Source: Chara braunii (lineage: Eukaryota > Streptophyta > Charophyceae > Charales > Characeae). Taken from it: a stretch of 49,563 nt of DNA. This document shows positions 11,321-20,700 of this stretch, in pieces. A program made the position numbers and the translations under genes. Within the stretch, counting starts at the first letter, position 1, and the number at the start of each line of letters is the position of its first letter. The notes beneath the pieces were generated by a model. That model was given only the letters and a program-made list of their open reading frames with translations. It was not told where the DNA came from and searched no databases. The stretch covers positions 651,429 to 700,991 of the forward strand of contig BFEA01000016.1 in the NCBI GenBank assembly GCA_003427395.1, in the 5' to 3' direction.

Positions 11321-12150
11321 ATGGTTCCACGCTCTTGCCCGTCGCACTGGACGATCCCAAACACCAACACCGCTCGCACCGTGGATCCTCAAAAAATAAC
11401 AACGGCCCTCCTTCGACTATAACCACCACGCTCACCACCTATGACTGCCGATTCTACACAAATGGCCGCCGACTACCAGCAATTTGTGTTGCAATTCCTA
11501 CTACAACTGCAAGACTTCGCCACCAAGTCGCACTGCAACCCAACCTCCTTGCGGCTACGTTGCCGACGCTGCAAGTATTCGGCCACCAAGCTTATGGCTA
11601 TGACCATTGACGTCCTACGATGATTGTGGAGTGCTCTGCTACGATCATGGAGTATTTTCCTTTCACTACCTCTCTTACTCCCATTACTTGCCGATCACTC
11701 ACTCATCCACCGTAGCCACCTTCTTCACCACCTTCACACACCTTGTCGATCACCCAAAATTTCGGCAGCACTTTCCCCCTTTCACTTTACAGTCTACTAT
11801 GGAGTTCGGAAGCTCCTTCCCCGTTACGTCATAAAAATTCGTCGCTGTGCCGCAATTTCAGCAACACTTTTCCCCTTCCACCTTGAGTCACGCGACCTCC
11901 GTACAAACACAAGGGTGAGGCAATAAACTCTCAGCATTTGACTATGGCTGCCTCTCCTCCACTCTCAACTTCCTGCAGACCTCCACTACTTCTCCAACAG
12001 CATCTCCCCCTTACTTGCAGACCACCATCTCCCTCAGCCTTCTCCCTCAACACAAGATTTCAGCAGCATTTCCCCTCAACAGATGCAACATTTGTTTTCT
12101 AGCAAATGAACAACATCATTGCCTCACAAGTTTGAGACAACTAGGGGCAG
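11320..12150. other. C-rich pyrimidine-skewed stretch, no gene
   Basis: Plus strand is rich in CCACC and CTC phrases, which opens frames of up to 100 codons by composition. No domain or motif was recognised. Confidence 0.4.
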
Positions 12151-12229
12151 TGGGATGCTTATATAGTCGAGGGAGGTGGTGGTAGCAGCCTCAGCTCTCA
12201 ACCTTAAAAAGTTGGCAGTCTGACCTTTC

Positions 12230-13160
12230 TTAGGGGAAATACTGTTGAAATTTTTGACATTTTTATACAGGTATCAGAGATACGGTAAGAAGATAAGAGT
12301 ATTTCATACTCACTCAAGCATAGCTTGGTTATTGGCCTATACTGTGTTGCGGGTCGTGTTCATTTATATTATCTTGTGGCTTAACTAGCCTCAAGTTGAT
12401 CCTAGGAGGATCATCTTATGTTATCTTTTGATAACAGATCGGTTTCCGGCTCAACTCTAATTCATTCTCGATACACAACCTAAGGTCTTAGCCCTTGTTG
12501 GTTGAATTGTTTCTTTGGGTTTTTACCAAAACTTTTATTAAATGAACATTCAAAAAAATTTGAGTGATTTCTTTTAAAAGGTTGGATAAAACTGGGGTTT
12601 GTGTGAATAAGGCAAGGGGTGTGAGGGCGAAGAGTGGTTGAAGTTGACCTCGTGTAGTGTATGGTTTGTCGATGTGGAATCCTTGAATTGATTGCATGTA
12701 TACTTTGTCGTTCGAACTCTGGATTTGACTTTGTCTGCAATCATGTATACAATTGGAAACAAGTCATACTGTGACTGTAAGAGTGATCACCTAGTGCCTA
12801 ATTTCCTCTTGTATTTATATATTGAGTATTCACGTAGTATATCTTGAACGTGCGTAAGAACCGAGTGAATTAAAATCGAGATAATATATATATATATTTT
12901 TTCCCATGCTAGTCTTCTCTGTATCGTTTCAATTTTAACAGATGTCACGAAGGACATAGATCCCTTATTTTTACTTTTGTTTTTTATAAATTTTTGTAGT
13001 TGGACGTTGAGGTCCGTGACAGCTGTCAAAGTCAAACCGCTTGACCTGTTTCTAGGCCTTCGATGATGGAGCCTCATTCCCAGGGTCAGCAACGCTTAGC
13101 CGCTACTAAGGGTCGAAACCCACCTACCCCTCCTCTCCATAGGGTGCAGAAGAGGGTAGG
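12230..13160 (+). mobile_element. Retroelement internal region in sense orientation
   Basis: This is the reverse complement of the internal block at about 40440-41110, for example the GATCCTAGGAGGATC and CGATCGGTTTCC regions and the block reading GGCAAGGGGTGTGAGGGCG. It ends with the purine tract AGAAGAGGGTAGG at 13148-13160 directly before an LTR-like block. The relation shows the tandem unit is built from the same LTR family in the opposite orientation. Confidence 0.65.
12904..12955 (-). ncRNA. U6 snRNA pseudogene, 5' half (unit 1)
   Basis: Read on the minus strand it gives a close match to the 5' half of plant U6, including AACGATACAGAGAAGA and ending at TAGCATG; the 5' end reads GTCCTTCGTGACATC. 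It breaks off inside the conserved GCATGGCCCC region. It is embedded in retroelement sequence, with no TATA or upstream element, so it is a transposed fragment and not a gene. Confidence 0.75.
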
Positions 13161-13364
13161 TCTTGCTGTCGGGATAAAAACCCTGACAAGAGTATCTGCC
13201 CGGTGTTGTTGAACGATGTCCGGCTTAGTAAAGGGTTATTTGGGTTTCGTAACTAGATGAGGTTGTTTTATCCGTCGGACGTTTATTCAGACACGACTTA
13301 TGGCCGAGAGACTAAGATTTTTTTAGCCTAAGACCTGACGTCGTCGGTATCTGGAATTGGCGCC
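13148..13364 (+). mobile_element. Polypurine tract, LTR-like block and primer-site-like end
   Basis: AGAAGAGGGTAGG at 13148-13160 precedes a block starting TGCTGTCGGG (13164). The block is followed by TGGCGCC at 13358-13364. Having the purine tract on one side and a primer-site-like TGGCGCC on the other is what a single LTR shared by two tandem elements would show. The block does not resemble the 730-bp LTR and its CA end is not clear. Confidence 0.45.
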
Positions 13365-13399
13365 AAGAACCAGCGACGTGATCGATCTCTCCCCATGTT

Positions 13400-13855
13400 T
13401 GGTAAGGCCACACAAATGTAAGGTCGTGAGAGGAATATATATATAATTTTATACCTATTTACCTAAAATAAGAACATTCAGAGCCTATAAGGGTAATTAA
13501 GACCTGCGCGTGAATGCGCGGCTCCGTTAAAGCCACGATCCGCCTTTGTACTTCGACAAGGCCGAGCGGGGGCCGACTACAGGATGACAAAGGCATGACA
13601 CCTAGCCAGGGGGCCCGATGCCCAACCAAGAGAGAAGAGGTGGGGATTGACCTGCCAGCATGCCCGGGGCCCAGACTCTGTTAGGCTACGTGGGAGCAGC
13701 CTAGCAACTGGGCAAGCTCTTCTTATAGAAGAGTTGCTCCTATCACGATAATGATAGGAGCGAGCCCTGTAGGATAACTCATCAGACCGTCATGCCGCAG
13801 ATACGGGTAATGAATCCGACAGCGCCTCCCTGGGCAAGCTTCTTTTGGAGCTGGC
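13400..13855. other. GC-rich segment shared by both tandem units
   Basis: Holds GGCCGAGCGGGGGCC and neighbouring sequence repeated nearly unchanged at 16620-16981. It includes a small perfect inverted repeat around CTATCACGATAATGATAGG. No coding frame is supported. Confidence 0.5.
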
Positions 13856-14076
13856 CTACATAGCACCGTGTTCGCGTTCGGAGGTGAACGTGAACATGTT
13901 GGCCCGAACACGAACAAGCGTCCAAATGCGAACATAAAAAATATTAAAAAAAACAAAACAAAAAACATTCTTAGAAAAATCTGAAAAAAATATATGTTAT
14001 GTAAAATAACTATACAAGCAACTTTTGCCTTGGAGTCATGTTCAAATTCGTATCCAATCATGAGTTAAAAATAAAA

Positions 14077-14290
14077 AACCTTTCTTTGTTTCGTGGATGT
14101 TTGCTGGCTTGTGATGGGGTGTGAACCGACAGTCTGTAGAGTTTTCCATCTGGTGTGGGTGAGTGATAGTCTACTTTGATTTTGGTTGAGGTAGATTATC
14201 ATTTACAGTGTAATCAGTGAGGGGATTCTGCAGACTGTTGAGGGTTCAGCCTCCTGATGAGTCGGTGAAACTCCGACGAAACAGTTTGTC
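14077..14290 (+). mobile_element. Retrozyme-like segment with hammerhead
   Basis: This stretch has no counterpart in the sister hAT-type element at 41918-42416, so it appears to have entered the element. It contains the complete hammerhead at 14231-14288. Plant retrozymes are small non-autonomous retroelements whose LTRs carry such ribozymes; only one ribozyme is intact here, and no retrozyme primer site was identified. Confidence 0.45.
14231..14288 (+). ncRNA. Type III hammerhead ribozyme
   Basis: All core elements are present in order. Stem III is CAGACTGT (14231-14238) pairing with ACAGTTTG (14281-14288), seven Watson-Crick pairs and one G-T. The cleavage triplet is GTT, with the cut expected after 14239. 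Stem I is GAGG with CCTC closing a GTTCAG loop. CTGATGA follows at 14254-14260. Stem II is GTCGG with CCGAC closing a TGAAACT loop (14261-14277), and GAAA is at 14278-14281. Helix III is the open helix, making it type III, the kind typical of plant retrozymes. Activity is inferred, not shown. Confidence 0.85.
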
Positions 14291-14469
14291 ACAGCCCCTC
14301 GTTTGTTGTCCTCTTCTCCCTCTCTGCCTACGGTTTACCGGGCAGTTCTATTTGATTGACGATATATATATCGTCAAATAGAACTGCCCGGTAAACCGTA
14401 GGCAGAGAGGGAGAAGAGGACAACAAACGAGGGGCTGTGACAAACTGTTTCGTCGGAGTTTCACCGACT
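14260..14469. repeat. Perfect ~105-bp inverted duplication
   Basis: The left arm 14260-14366 and right arm 14367-14469 are identical as reverse complements except for a 4-nt indel (TTGA) near the centre, which is GATATATATATC. The left arm starts inside the hammerhead, at the last base of CTGATGA, so the right arm lacks the 5' half of the ribozyme. Such perfect identity means the event is recent or an artefact of library preparation or assembly. Confidence 0.85.
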
Positions 14470-14519
14470 TATATATATATATATATATATATATACAAAA
14501 AAAATTATGTTCTATTTGA

Positions 14520-14564
<45 letters not shown>

Positions 14565-14575
14565 AAAAAAATTAT
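14470..14575. repeat. Two TA microsatellites with duplicated flank
   Basis: TA runs at 14470-14495 and 14522-14562 are each followed by ACAAAAAAAATTATGTTC. The second run is preceded by another short copy of the TTCTATTTGACGATATA end of the inverted duplication. Confidence 0.8.
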
Positions 14576-14748
14576 GTTCGCCCGAACATGTTCGCGAGAT
14601 GTTCGCGCAAACACGTTCGCGCGAACATGAAGGAACGCGAACACGTTCCCTGTGCTTTGCAGGAGCTGGCCTCTGATGAGGTTTTCGGGCGCGGCCGGTT
14701 TCGATCATGCGATCCATGAGATCGTGAGGCTGAGATCAGCCGCGCGGA

Positions 14749-14794
14749 GCTTAGCATGGCCCCTGAGCAAGGATGACACACATAAATCGGGAGA
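14749..14794 (+). ncRNA. U6 snRNA pseudogene, 3' half (unit 1)
   Basis: Matches the plant U6 3' half from TTAGCATGGCCCCTG through CAAGGATGACACACATAAATCG and ends in an A run. It overlaps the antisense 5' half at 12904-12955 only by TAGCATGG, so the two together cover most of U6, in opposite orientations 1.8 kb apart. Confidence 0.75.
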
Positions 14795-14809
14795 AAAAAA
14801 AACAACCTA

Positions 14810-15184
14810 CCAATAAATTGGACGTGAAGCGCCGCTTGGCGTAGTCAGAAGTTGAAAGGGACTTGAAGTCCTCAGAAGACGCCGACGCCCGTTTTAAGGG
14901 GCGCCCGTTTTCTGTTGCAAGGTAAGTTTATTTTCTTCTATTTTTTTTTTCTTTTTCTTCCTTCTTATATTTTCTTTAGGTTTTCTTCTACTAGATTTGC
15001 TCTAGAATTTCGTTAGTTAAATTTCTGTTTAGATTCTTTTCTTCTAGATTTTTTTTTTACTCTTTTTTTATCGATTATGGTTTTATGAAGTTGCCCATTC
15101 ATTTTGACGAACGAGTTGGTGCTGCTATCGACACGATGTGCAAAGTCGAACGAATCTATCAATATAGCATAGGACTGTACATCC

Positions 15185-15186
<2 letters not shown>
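14810..15186 (+). other. Transcript-like segment with splice-donor consensus
   Basis: GTTGCAAGGTAAGTTTA, a strong plant 5' splice-site context at about 14910-14930, is followed by a T-rich stretch with CTTCTTT phrases like a first intron. The same segment recurs at 17130-17486. It may be a captured host 5' leader and intron, but no adjacent coding exon was recognised. Confidence 0.3.

Positions 15187-15268
<82 letters not shown>
15187..15268. repeat. (AG)41 microsatellite
   Basis: Pure AG dinucleotide run that forms the junction between the two tandem units. Arg-Glu or Ser-Leu frames across it are composition artefacts. Confidence 0.95.
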
Positions 15269-15272
<4 letters not shown>

Positions 15273-15980
15273 CTTATATAGTCGAGGGAGGTAGTGGTAG
15301 CAGCCTGAGCTCTCAACCTTAAAAAGTTGGCAGTCTGACCTTTCTTAGGGGAAATACTGTCGAAATTTCTGACATTTTTATACAAGTATCATAGATAAGG
15401 TAAGAAGGTAAGAGTATTTCATACTCACTCAAGCATAGCTTGGTTATTGGCCTATACTTTGTTGCGGGTTGTGTTCATTTATATTATCTTGTGGCTTAAC
15501 TAGCCTCAAGTTGATCCTCCTAGGATCATCTTATGTTATCTTTTGATAACAGATCGCTTTCCGACTCAACTCTAATTCATTTTCGATACTCAACCTAAGG
15601 TCTTAGCCCCTGTAGGTTGAATTGTTTCTTTGGGTTCTTACCAAAACGTTTATTAAATGAACATTTAAAACGAATTGATTGATTTCTTTTAAAAGGTTGG
15701 ACAAAACTGGGGCTTGTGTGAATAAGGCAAGGGGTGTGAGGGCGAAGAGTGATTGAAGTTCACCCCGTGTAGTGTGTGGTTTGTCGATGTGGAATCCTTG
15801 AATTGATTGCATGTATGCTTTGTCGCTCGAACTCTGGATTTGACTTTGTCTGCGATCATGTATACAATTGGAAAGAAGTCACACTATGACTGTAAGAGTG
15901 ATCACCTGATGCCTAATTTCCTCTTGTATTTATATATTGAGTATTCACGTGGTCTATCTTGAACATGTGTAAGGACCGAG

Positions 15981-16026
15981 TAGTCTTCTCTGTATCGTTC
16001 CAATTTTAACAGATGTCACGAAGGAC
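15981..16026 (-). ncRNA. U6 snRNA pseudogene, 5' half (unit 2)
   Basis: Same fragment as 12904-12955, beginning TAGTCTTCTCTG on the plus strand. It retains TTGGAACGATACAGAG on the minus strand, closer to genuine U6 than the unit 1 copy. Confidence 0.75.
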
Positions 16027-16223
16027 ATAGATCCCTTATTTTTACTTTTGTTTTTATAAATTTTTGTAGTTGGACGTTGAGGTCCGTGACAGTTGTCAAA
16101 GTCAAACCGCTTGACCTGTTTCGAGGCCTTCGATGATAGAGCCTCATTCCCAGGCCCGGGGTCAGCAGCGCTTAACCGCTACTAAGGGTCGAAACCCACC
16201 TACCCCTCCTCTCCGTAGGATGC

Positions 16224-16441
16224 AGAAGAGGGTAGGTCTTGCTGTCGGGATAAAAACCCTGACAAGAGTATCTGCCCGGTGTTGTCGGACGATGTCCGAC
16301 TTAGTAAAGGGTTACCTGGGTTTCATAACTTGATGAGGTTGTTTTATCCGGCGGAAGTTTATTCAGACATGACTTATGACTGAGAGACTAAGATTTTTTT
16401 AGCCTAAGGACCTGGCGCCGTCGATATCTGGAATTGGCGCC
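16224..16441 (+). mobile_element. Polypurine tract and LTR-like block (unit 2)
   Basis: Same organisation as 13148-13364. AGAAGAGGGTAGG lies at 16224-16236, and two TGGCGCC motifs follow at 16413-16419 and 16435-16441. The first reads CTGGCGCCGTCG, closer to the tRNA-Asp site than in unit 1. Confidence 0.45.
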
Positions 16442-16509
16442 AAGAACCAGCGGCGTGATCGGTCTCTCCCCATGTTTGGTAAGGTCGCACAAATGTAAGA
16501 TCGTGAGAG

Positions 16510-16511
<2 letters not shown>

Positions 16512-16559
<48 letters not shown>
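16512..16559. repeat. TA microsatellite
   Basis: Uninterrupted TA run of about 24 units; the same place in unit 1 (near 13436) has only a few repeats. Confidence 0.9.
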
Positions 16560-16563
<4 letters not shown>

Positions 16564-17058
16564 ATACATATTATAAGAACGCGCGGATGCTAAGCCGCGC
16601 GATTCAGAGCCTATAAGGGTAATTAAGACCTGCGCGTGAAAGCACAGCTCCGTTAAAGCCACGATCGGCCTTTGTACTTCGACAAGGCCGAGCGGGGGCC
16701 TACTACAGGATGACAAAGGCAGAGCACTTAGCCAGGGGGCCCGACGCCCAACCAAGAGAAAAGAGGCGGGGATTGACCTGCCAGCATGCCCGGGGCCCAG
16801 ACTCTGTTAGGCTACGTGGGAGCAACCTAGCAACTGGGCAAGCTCTTCTTATAGAAGCGTTGCTCCTATCACTATCGTGATAGGAGCGAGCCCTGTAGGA
16901 TAACTCATCATACCGTCATGCCGCAGATACGGGGAATGAATCCGACAGCGCCTCCCTGGGCAACCTTCTTTTGGAGCTGGCCTCTGATGAGGTTTTCGGG
17001 CGCGGCCGGTCTCGATCGTGCCATCCATGAGATCGTGAGGCTGAGATCAGCCGCGCGG

Positions 17059-17109
17059 AGCTTGGCATGGCCCCTGAGCAAGGATGACACACATAAATCG
17101 GAAAAAAAA
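17059..17109 (+). ncRNA. U6 snRNA pseudogene, 3' half (unit 2)
   Basis: Sister of 14749-14794, with GGCATGGCCCCTGAGCAAGG and ACACACATAAATCGG followed by an A run. The A run directly after the U6 end suggests an RNA-mediated origin. Confidence 0.75.
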
Positions 17110-17484
17110 ACAACAACCTACAACTAAATTGGATGTGAAGCGCCGCTTGGCGTAATCAGAAGTTAAACGGGATTTGAAGTCCCCAGAAGGCGCTGACGCC
17201 CGTTTTCTGTTGCAAGGTAAGTTTATGTTTCTTCTTTTTTTTTTTTCCTTTTTCTTCCTTTTTAGATTTTCTTTAGGTTTTCTTCTACTAGATTTGCTCT
17301 AGAATTTCGTTAGTTGAATTTCTATTTAGATTCTTTTCTTCTAGATTTTTTTTTCTTTTCTTTTTTTTTCTCGATTATGGTTTTACTAAGTTGCCCATTC
17401 GTTTTGACGAACGAGTTGGTGCTGCTATCGACACAATGTGCAAAGTCGAACGAATCTACCGATATAACATGGGACTATAGATCC

Positions 17485-17486
<2 letters not shown>

Positions 17487-17554
<68 letters not shown>
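17487..17554. repeat. (AG)34 microsatellite
   Basis: Pure AG run continuing as degenerate AGAAAGAGAGAGGG to about 17570. It ends the second tandem unit. Confidence 0.95.
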
Positions 17555-17564
<10 letters not shown>

Positions 17565-17570
17565 GGAAAG

Positions 17571-18190
17571 GATCCTACCTGGCGGTGACTACAACACAAC
17601 GGACGAACATGTAAGTCTCCAACTTTGCACAAAACGTTTTGCTTTCCCAATGATAGGATGGGCAAAATCGAATGAATATGTCGCTAGGGCATGAAAGTAT
17701 ACGCCGCCATACGTTTTTTAGAGTCCCCCCCCTTCTCGATTTGTCGAAGTCTGCGCCCATTGGTTTTTGGAAAACGGGCAACAAACTTCGATTTGGTGCC
17801 TGAACTTGGTATGGTTAGCATGTCGGATGCGGATGCTCGTAGGATGAGAGATAGAGAAGACCCTATTGAGCTTGAATCTAGTTCGACACTATGAAATGAC
17901 GTGAAGGGTTTTTTATTTTTATTTTTATTTTTATTTTCTTTTATCTTATTTTTTCGTTACTGAGAGAAAACGTGGCTGCTGAAAAGCGATGTATGTGTGC
18001 ACCTGACTGTCGTCGGAGCCAGGTTCTCAGGTGGTTTTCTGCACTATGTGCAGTAAACCAGCTAGGGAGTTGATTCTGAGTTTGAAATGCATTGCCGAGG
18101 TTGGACCTTAGCGATAGCAGATAAACAAGGGAAGGGCTGGATACAACCATCCCGTGATGCACTAACATCAGAAAATAAGCCATGTCCTTT
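17571..18190. other. Unassigned stretch
   Basis: Contains a plus frame at 17691-17894 ending in SDADARRMRDREDPIELE, polar and protein-like but without a recognised match. Position 17886-17940 is a low-complexity TTTTTA tract. Nothing else supported. Confidence 0.35.
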
Positions 18191-18300
18191 TTCTAGTGGA
18201 TGAACTTGATCAGTTGAGCTATGTGGGGCTGGTAGATGCCCTTGACTTCACTTGGAGATCAAGGGTTCAACCTGAGCTCGAATTTTTGGTTGAGAGCTCA
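18190..18300 (+). repeat. Possible tRNA-derived SINE head
   Basis: GCTGGTAGATGCC resembles the second half of an A box and GGGTTCAACCTG a B box, separated by CCTTGA and TCAAGG that could pair like an anticodon stem. It abuts an element internal region at about 18310. Confidence 0.35.
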
Positions 18301-18309
18301 GACTGCTAA

Positions 18310-18640
18310 TTTGACGAACTCCTTGGATTGTAGAAATTTGAGCAGCATTTCCCTTAGCAAAAATGTCTTTCCAAGATATATACAAAGGCAAATACGAAAA
18401 ATAAACTTAACTCAAAAAATGCAGAACTTGAATTAAGTTTTATAACTCTAGCATGTGGCGAACATCTAAAGCAGTTACCTATCAAAACTAAGGCTCATAA
18501 CAAGTAGAACTCTCAGTCAACGATATGCAAGCCCATACCACAATGGGTAAGTACTCTTACAAGAAACCCAACTTGTTTTCACATAAGTAGTTCATCATCT
18601 CTCAATTAGATAAACCTCAATACCCTAGCTTACATATGAC
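18310..18640. repeat. Repeat a unit and linker of an LTR element
   Basis: Matches the last unit of array a and the following linker in the copies at 1200-1720 and 34900-35260 (CATGTGGCGAACATCTAAAGC phrase). The order continues into hairpin array c. Confidence 0.55.
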
Positions 18641-19160
18641 GTAAAAAAAAAGTTAAACCAAATCGAAGCCACATTGCTTAACCTTTGCATTTGTATACAT
18701 TGCTTAATCGAAGCCACATTGCTTAACATTGCATTTGTTTATAATATATTTTTAAAATTTTAATTTTTTTGAAGATTAAGGTTGAGTCGAACCGAAACCA
18801 AATTGCTTAGTCTCCCGTAGGTTACACTCATTATATTTTTAATTAAATACTTCCTTCCTTTTTGTGATAAGCTATACTCATGCCAAACCGAAGTCACATT
18901 GTCTGACAAACTTTATTAAAATAATAAGATTATAACATATTTATAGAGAAAGTCATATTTTCATACTCTTATTTTATATGAGCAACTTTAGACTAAGCCA
19001 AACCGAAGATACATTGCTTAGTCATCAGTCAAAACCTCCCTAAAAAAAATATGTAATTGGATCTGACTGAAGCCACATTACCCAACTCTTAAACATTTTC
19101 AACTGGTAAATCATCACAAGAACAACAGCCAGACCCGACCGAAGTCACATTGTCCGGTTG
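18640..19160. repeat. Hairpin array c
   Basis: About eight units share the core CCAAACCGAAGnCACATTG. In the best unit GACTAAG (18991-18997) pairs perfectly with CTTAGTC (19017-19023); in another GTTAA (18652-18656) pairs with TTAAC around 18678-18682. The arms change between units while remaining complementary in these. On the minus strand the core contains CTTCGG, a UUCG-type tetraloop. Confidence 0.7.
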
Positions 19161-19189
19161 GAGTAAGCAACAAAGCGACATAACACAGT

Positions 19190-19415
19190 CAAAAGGTTCC
19201 AATCCCACAAGGTCTTGCTGCGGTCTTGTGGGTTGCAATCCTACTTGCCGCCTTCCTCTCTGAACATAAACTAGACTTAGATTAAGAAGGATAAAATAAG
19301 AGGTTTCGAATGTTCGAGATACGAGAAGGGGTTAACTCAACTCGCGTGAGAGGGCCTTGAGACCTTGATACGCTAGAGGGCCCCGCAATGGTGGCCAAAA
19401 GTCACAGTAAGATGG
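19190..19415. repeat. Array-flanking segment S, copy 2
   Basis: Includes GAGAGGGCC and GGGCCCCGCAATGGTGG blocks shared with 3280-3540 and, reversed, with 27085-27310. A short stem formed by CACAAGG-type repeats (CCCACAAGG..CTTGTGGG) lies near 19206-19231. Confidence 0.65.
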
Positions 19416-19419
19416 TCAA

Positions 19420-20700
19420 ATCAAGGCCGAAACGCAGAGCAACTTTCCATGACGAATCTCCAAGTCGCAACGGTAACCCCCTTACCAAGTCTGATCACCA
19501 CTTCTAGTCGCAATATCGCATGTTCCTATCCAACCGCTGCTACTCCTCTAAATGTTAAGTTTGAATTAAACACAACCCTCCCGTGGTCTAATCAAACGCA
19601 AGTTGAATTCAACAAGGACTCCGCAAGGTATTGTGTGCAAAGTAAGACAATATTCCTATGCACAATCTCAAAACAGAAGTGTCACTGCACCGTTCTCAAC
19701 AATGCATTACGTAAAGTACAACAAACGCAGCAATGCGTCGCGCAGCCCCAGCGACAAAATACAGCAAACATGAGGCACATGCACACTGAATATATCGCAA
19801 GGGTACCGTAAATATACAACGCCCGTGCGCACTAAAGTACTGCAACAACTCAACAACAAGTACAACAAATACAACAGTTTGCATAGCAAAGCACCACACT
19901 ACGTGGTGATAGTTCACAACAATGCATTACGCAACACATCGAAATAAAGAGCAGACCAATAAAATATACAACAGTCCTTCAAACTCGGCGTACCAACAAC
20001 AACGCCTGAGATCAGTAGTTGCACCTCCTAGTCTATAACAACAACTTCTTTAAGTTCTTGAACACTAGAACATGGACATAGTAGCTATGCCACTATTGAT
20101 AACAACGACAGTATGGGTCTCGCTTAAGAGCAACATCTGCAATCCATGGTAGTACACCGCCGATATGCTTCTTAGCAACAACAGTTCAACAATCCGCAAC
20201 TTAGAGCCCGAAGAAACGGGACTGCTATCCTCCTAAAAACGAGTCCCATGCAGGGCTCAAAGACTAAAGAACAAAGAAACAAAAGGAGAGCTTTCTGCCT
20301 TCAAACCTTTCTTGTATCTGATTTTGGTAAACTCCCTTCTCCTTCTGATTTCCGATTCAAGTCTGGTCGTGGTTCTCTAACTGTCCTGCCCATCCATAAT
20401 GCCCTTGGCATGAAGCTCTGGCTAGGTTCCTTCGATGTCAGTTGACTGCGGCCTGTTGAAAGTGGCCACGTCTCATAGAAGTAGGGGTGGGCAAAGGTCA
20501 CGAGCCAGACGCAAGCTACAAACAAATCGCGGAATATGGTAGACTGCAGTATAAATGCGCGCGACACAATGAGTACGCATAATAGTACAATGCCAAGCGG
20601 ATGAAGGGCTTGTATAGAAGGGGAGGTTACGACGGTGGGATGAAGTGTGTGACTATAGTCCATTGTTCCAACTTACCAAAATGTATTTAAATAAGAATGA
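19420..20700. other. CAA/ACA-rich low-complexity stretch
   Basis: From about 19640 to 20200 the plus strand is rich in CAACAA and GCACA phrases, which opens 60-120-codon frames without recognisable domains. The remainder to 20700 shows nothing. Confidence 0.4.

Larger units (their letters stand above)
13848..14670. mobile_element. Non-autonomous hAT-type element (family 1) with 8-bp TSD
   Basis: The element spans 13856-14662 and is bounded by CTACATAGCA and TGCTTTGCAG, imperfect terminal inverted repeats. It is flanked by the 8-bp duplication GAGCTGGC at 13848-13855 and 14663-14670. The second tandem unit has the unfilled site once, at 16974-16981, which proves the insertion. Sub-terminal sequence is full of GAACATGTTCG-like palindromes, as in the related element at 41918-42416. 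No transposase is present. The 8-bp duplication is the basis for the hAT assignment. It carries internally the hammerhead segment and inverted duplication at 14231-14469. Confidence 0.8.
12153..15267 (+). repeat. Tandem duplication, unit 1 (3.1 kb)
   Basis: Begins GGATGCTTATATAGTCGAGG, the same phrase that starts unit 2 at 15268, and ends in an AG microsatellite. Both units contain, in order: retroelement internal sequence, antisense U6 5' half, polypurine-like and LTR-like block, sense U6 3' half, a T-rich intron-like segment and (AG)n. The length difference comes mainly from the 815-bp insertion at 13856-14670 (element plus target duplication). Confidence 0.85.
15268..17570 (+). repeat. Tandem duplication, unit 2 (2.3 kb)
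   Basis: Repeats the block order of 12153-15267 without the hAT-type insertion and ends in the AG microsatellite at 17487-17554. It supplies the empty target site at 16974-16981. Small differences, such as a longer TA run at 16512-16559 and a shortened segment before the U6 fragment, show some age since duplication. Confidence 0.85.

Noticed and set aside
13764-13790. CTGATGAG on the minus strand as a second hammerhead
   Set aside because: No stem II and GAAA follow.
14348-14719. Ile-Tyr repeat proteins on both strands
   Set aside because: Translation of the TA microsatellites.
14749-14794. Functional U6 gene
   Set aside because: Only the 3' half is present and there is no upstream sequence element or TATA box at the required spacing.
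15085-15385. Arg-Glu and Ser-Leu repeat proteins
   Set aside because: Pure translation of the AG microsatellite, also at 17487-17554; not genes.
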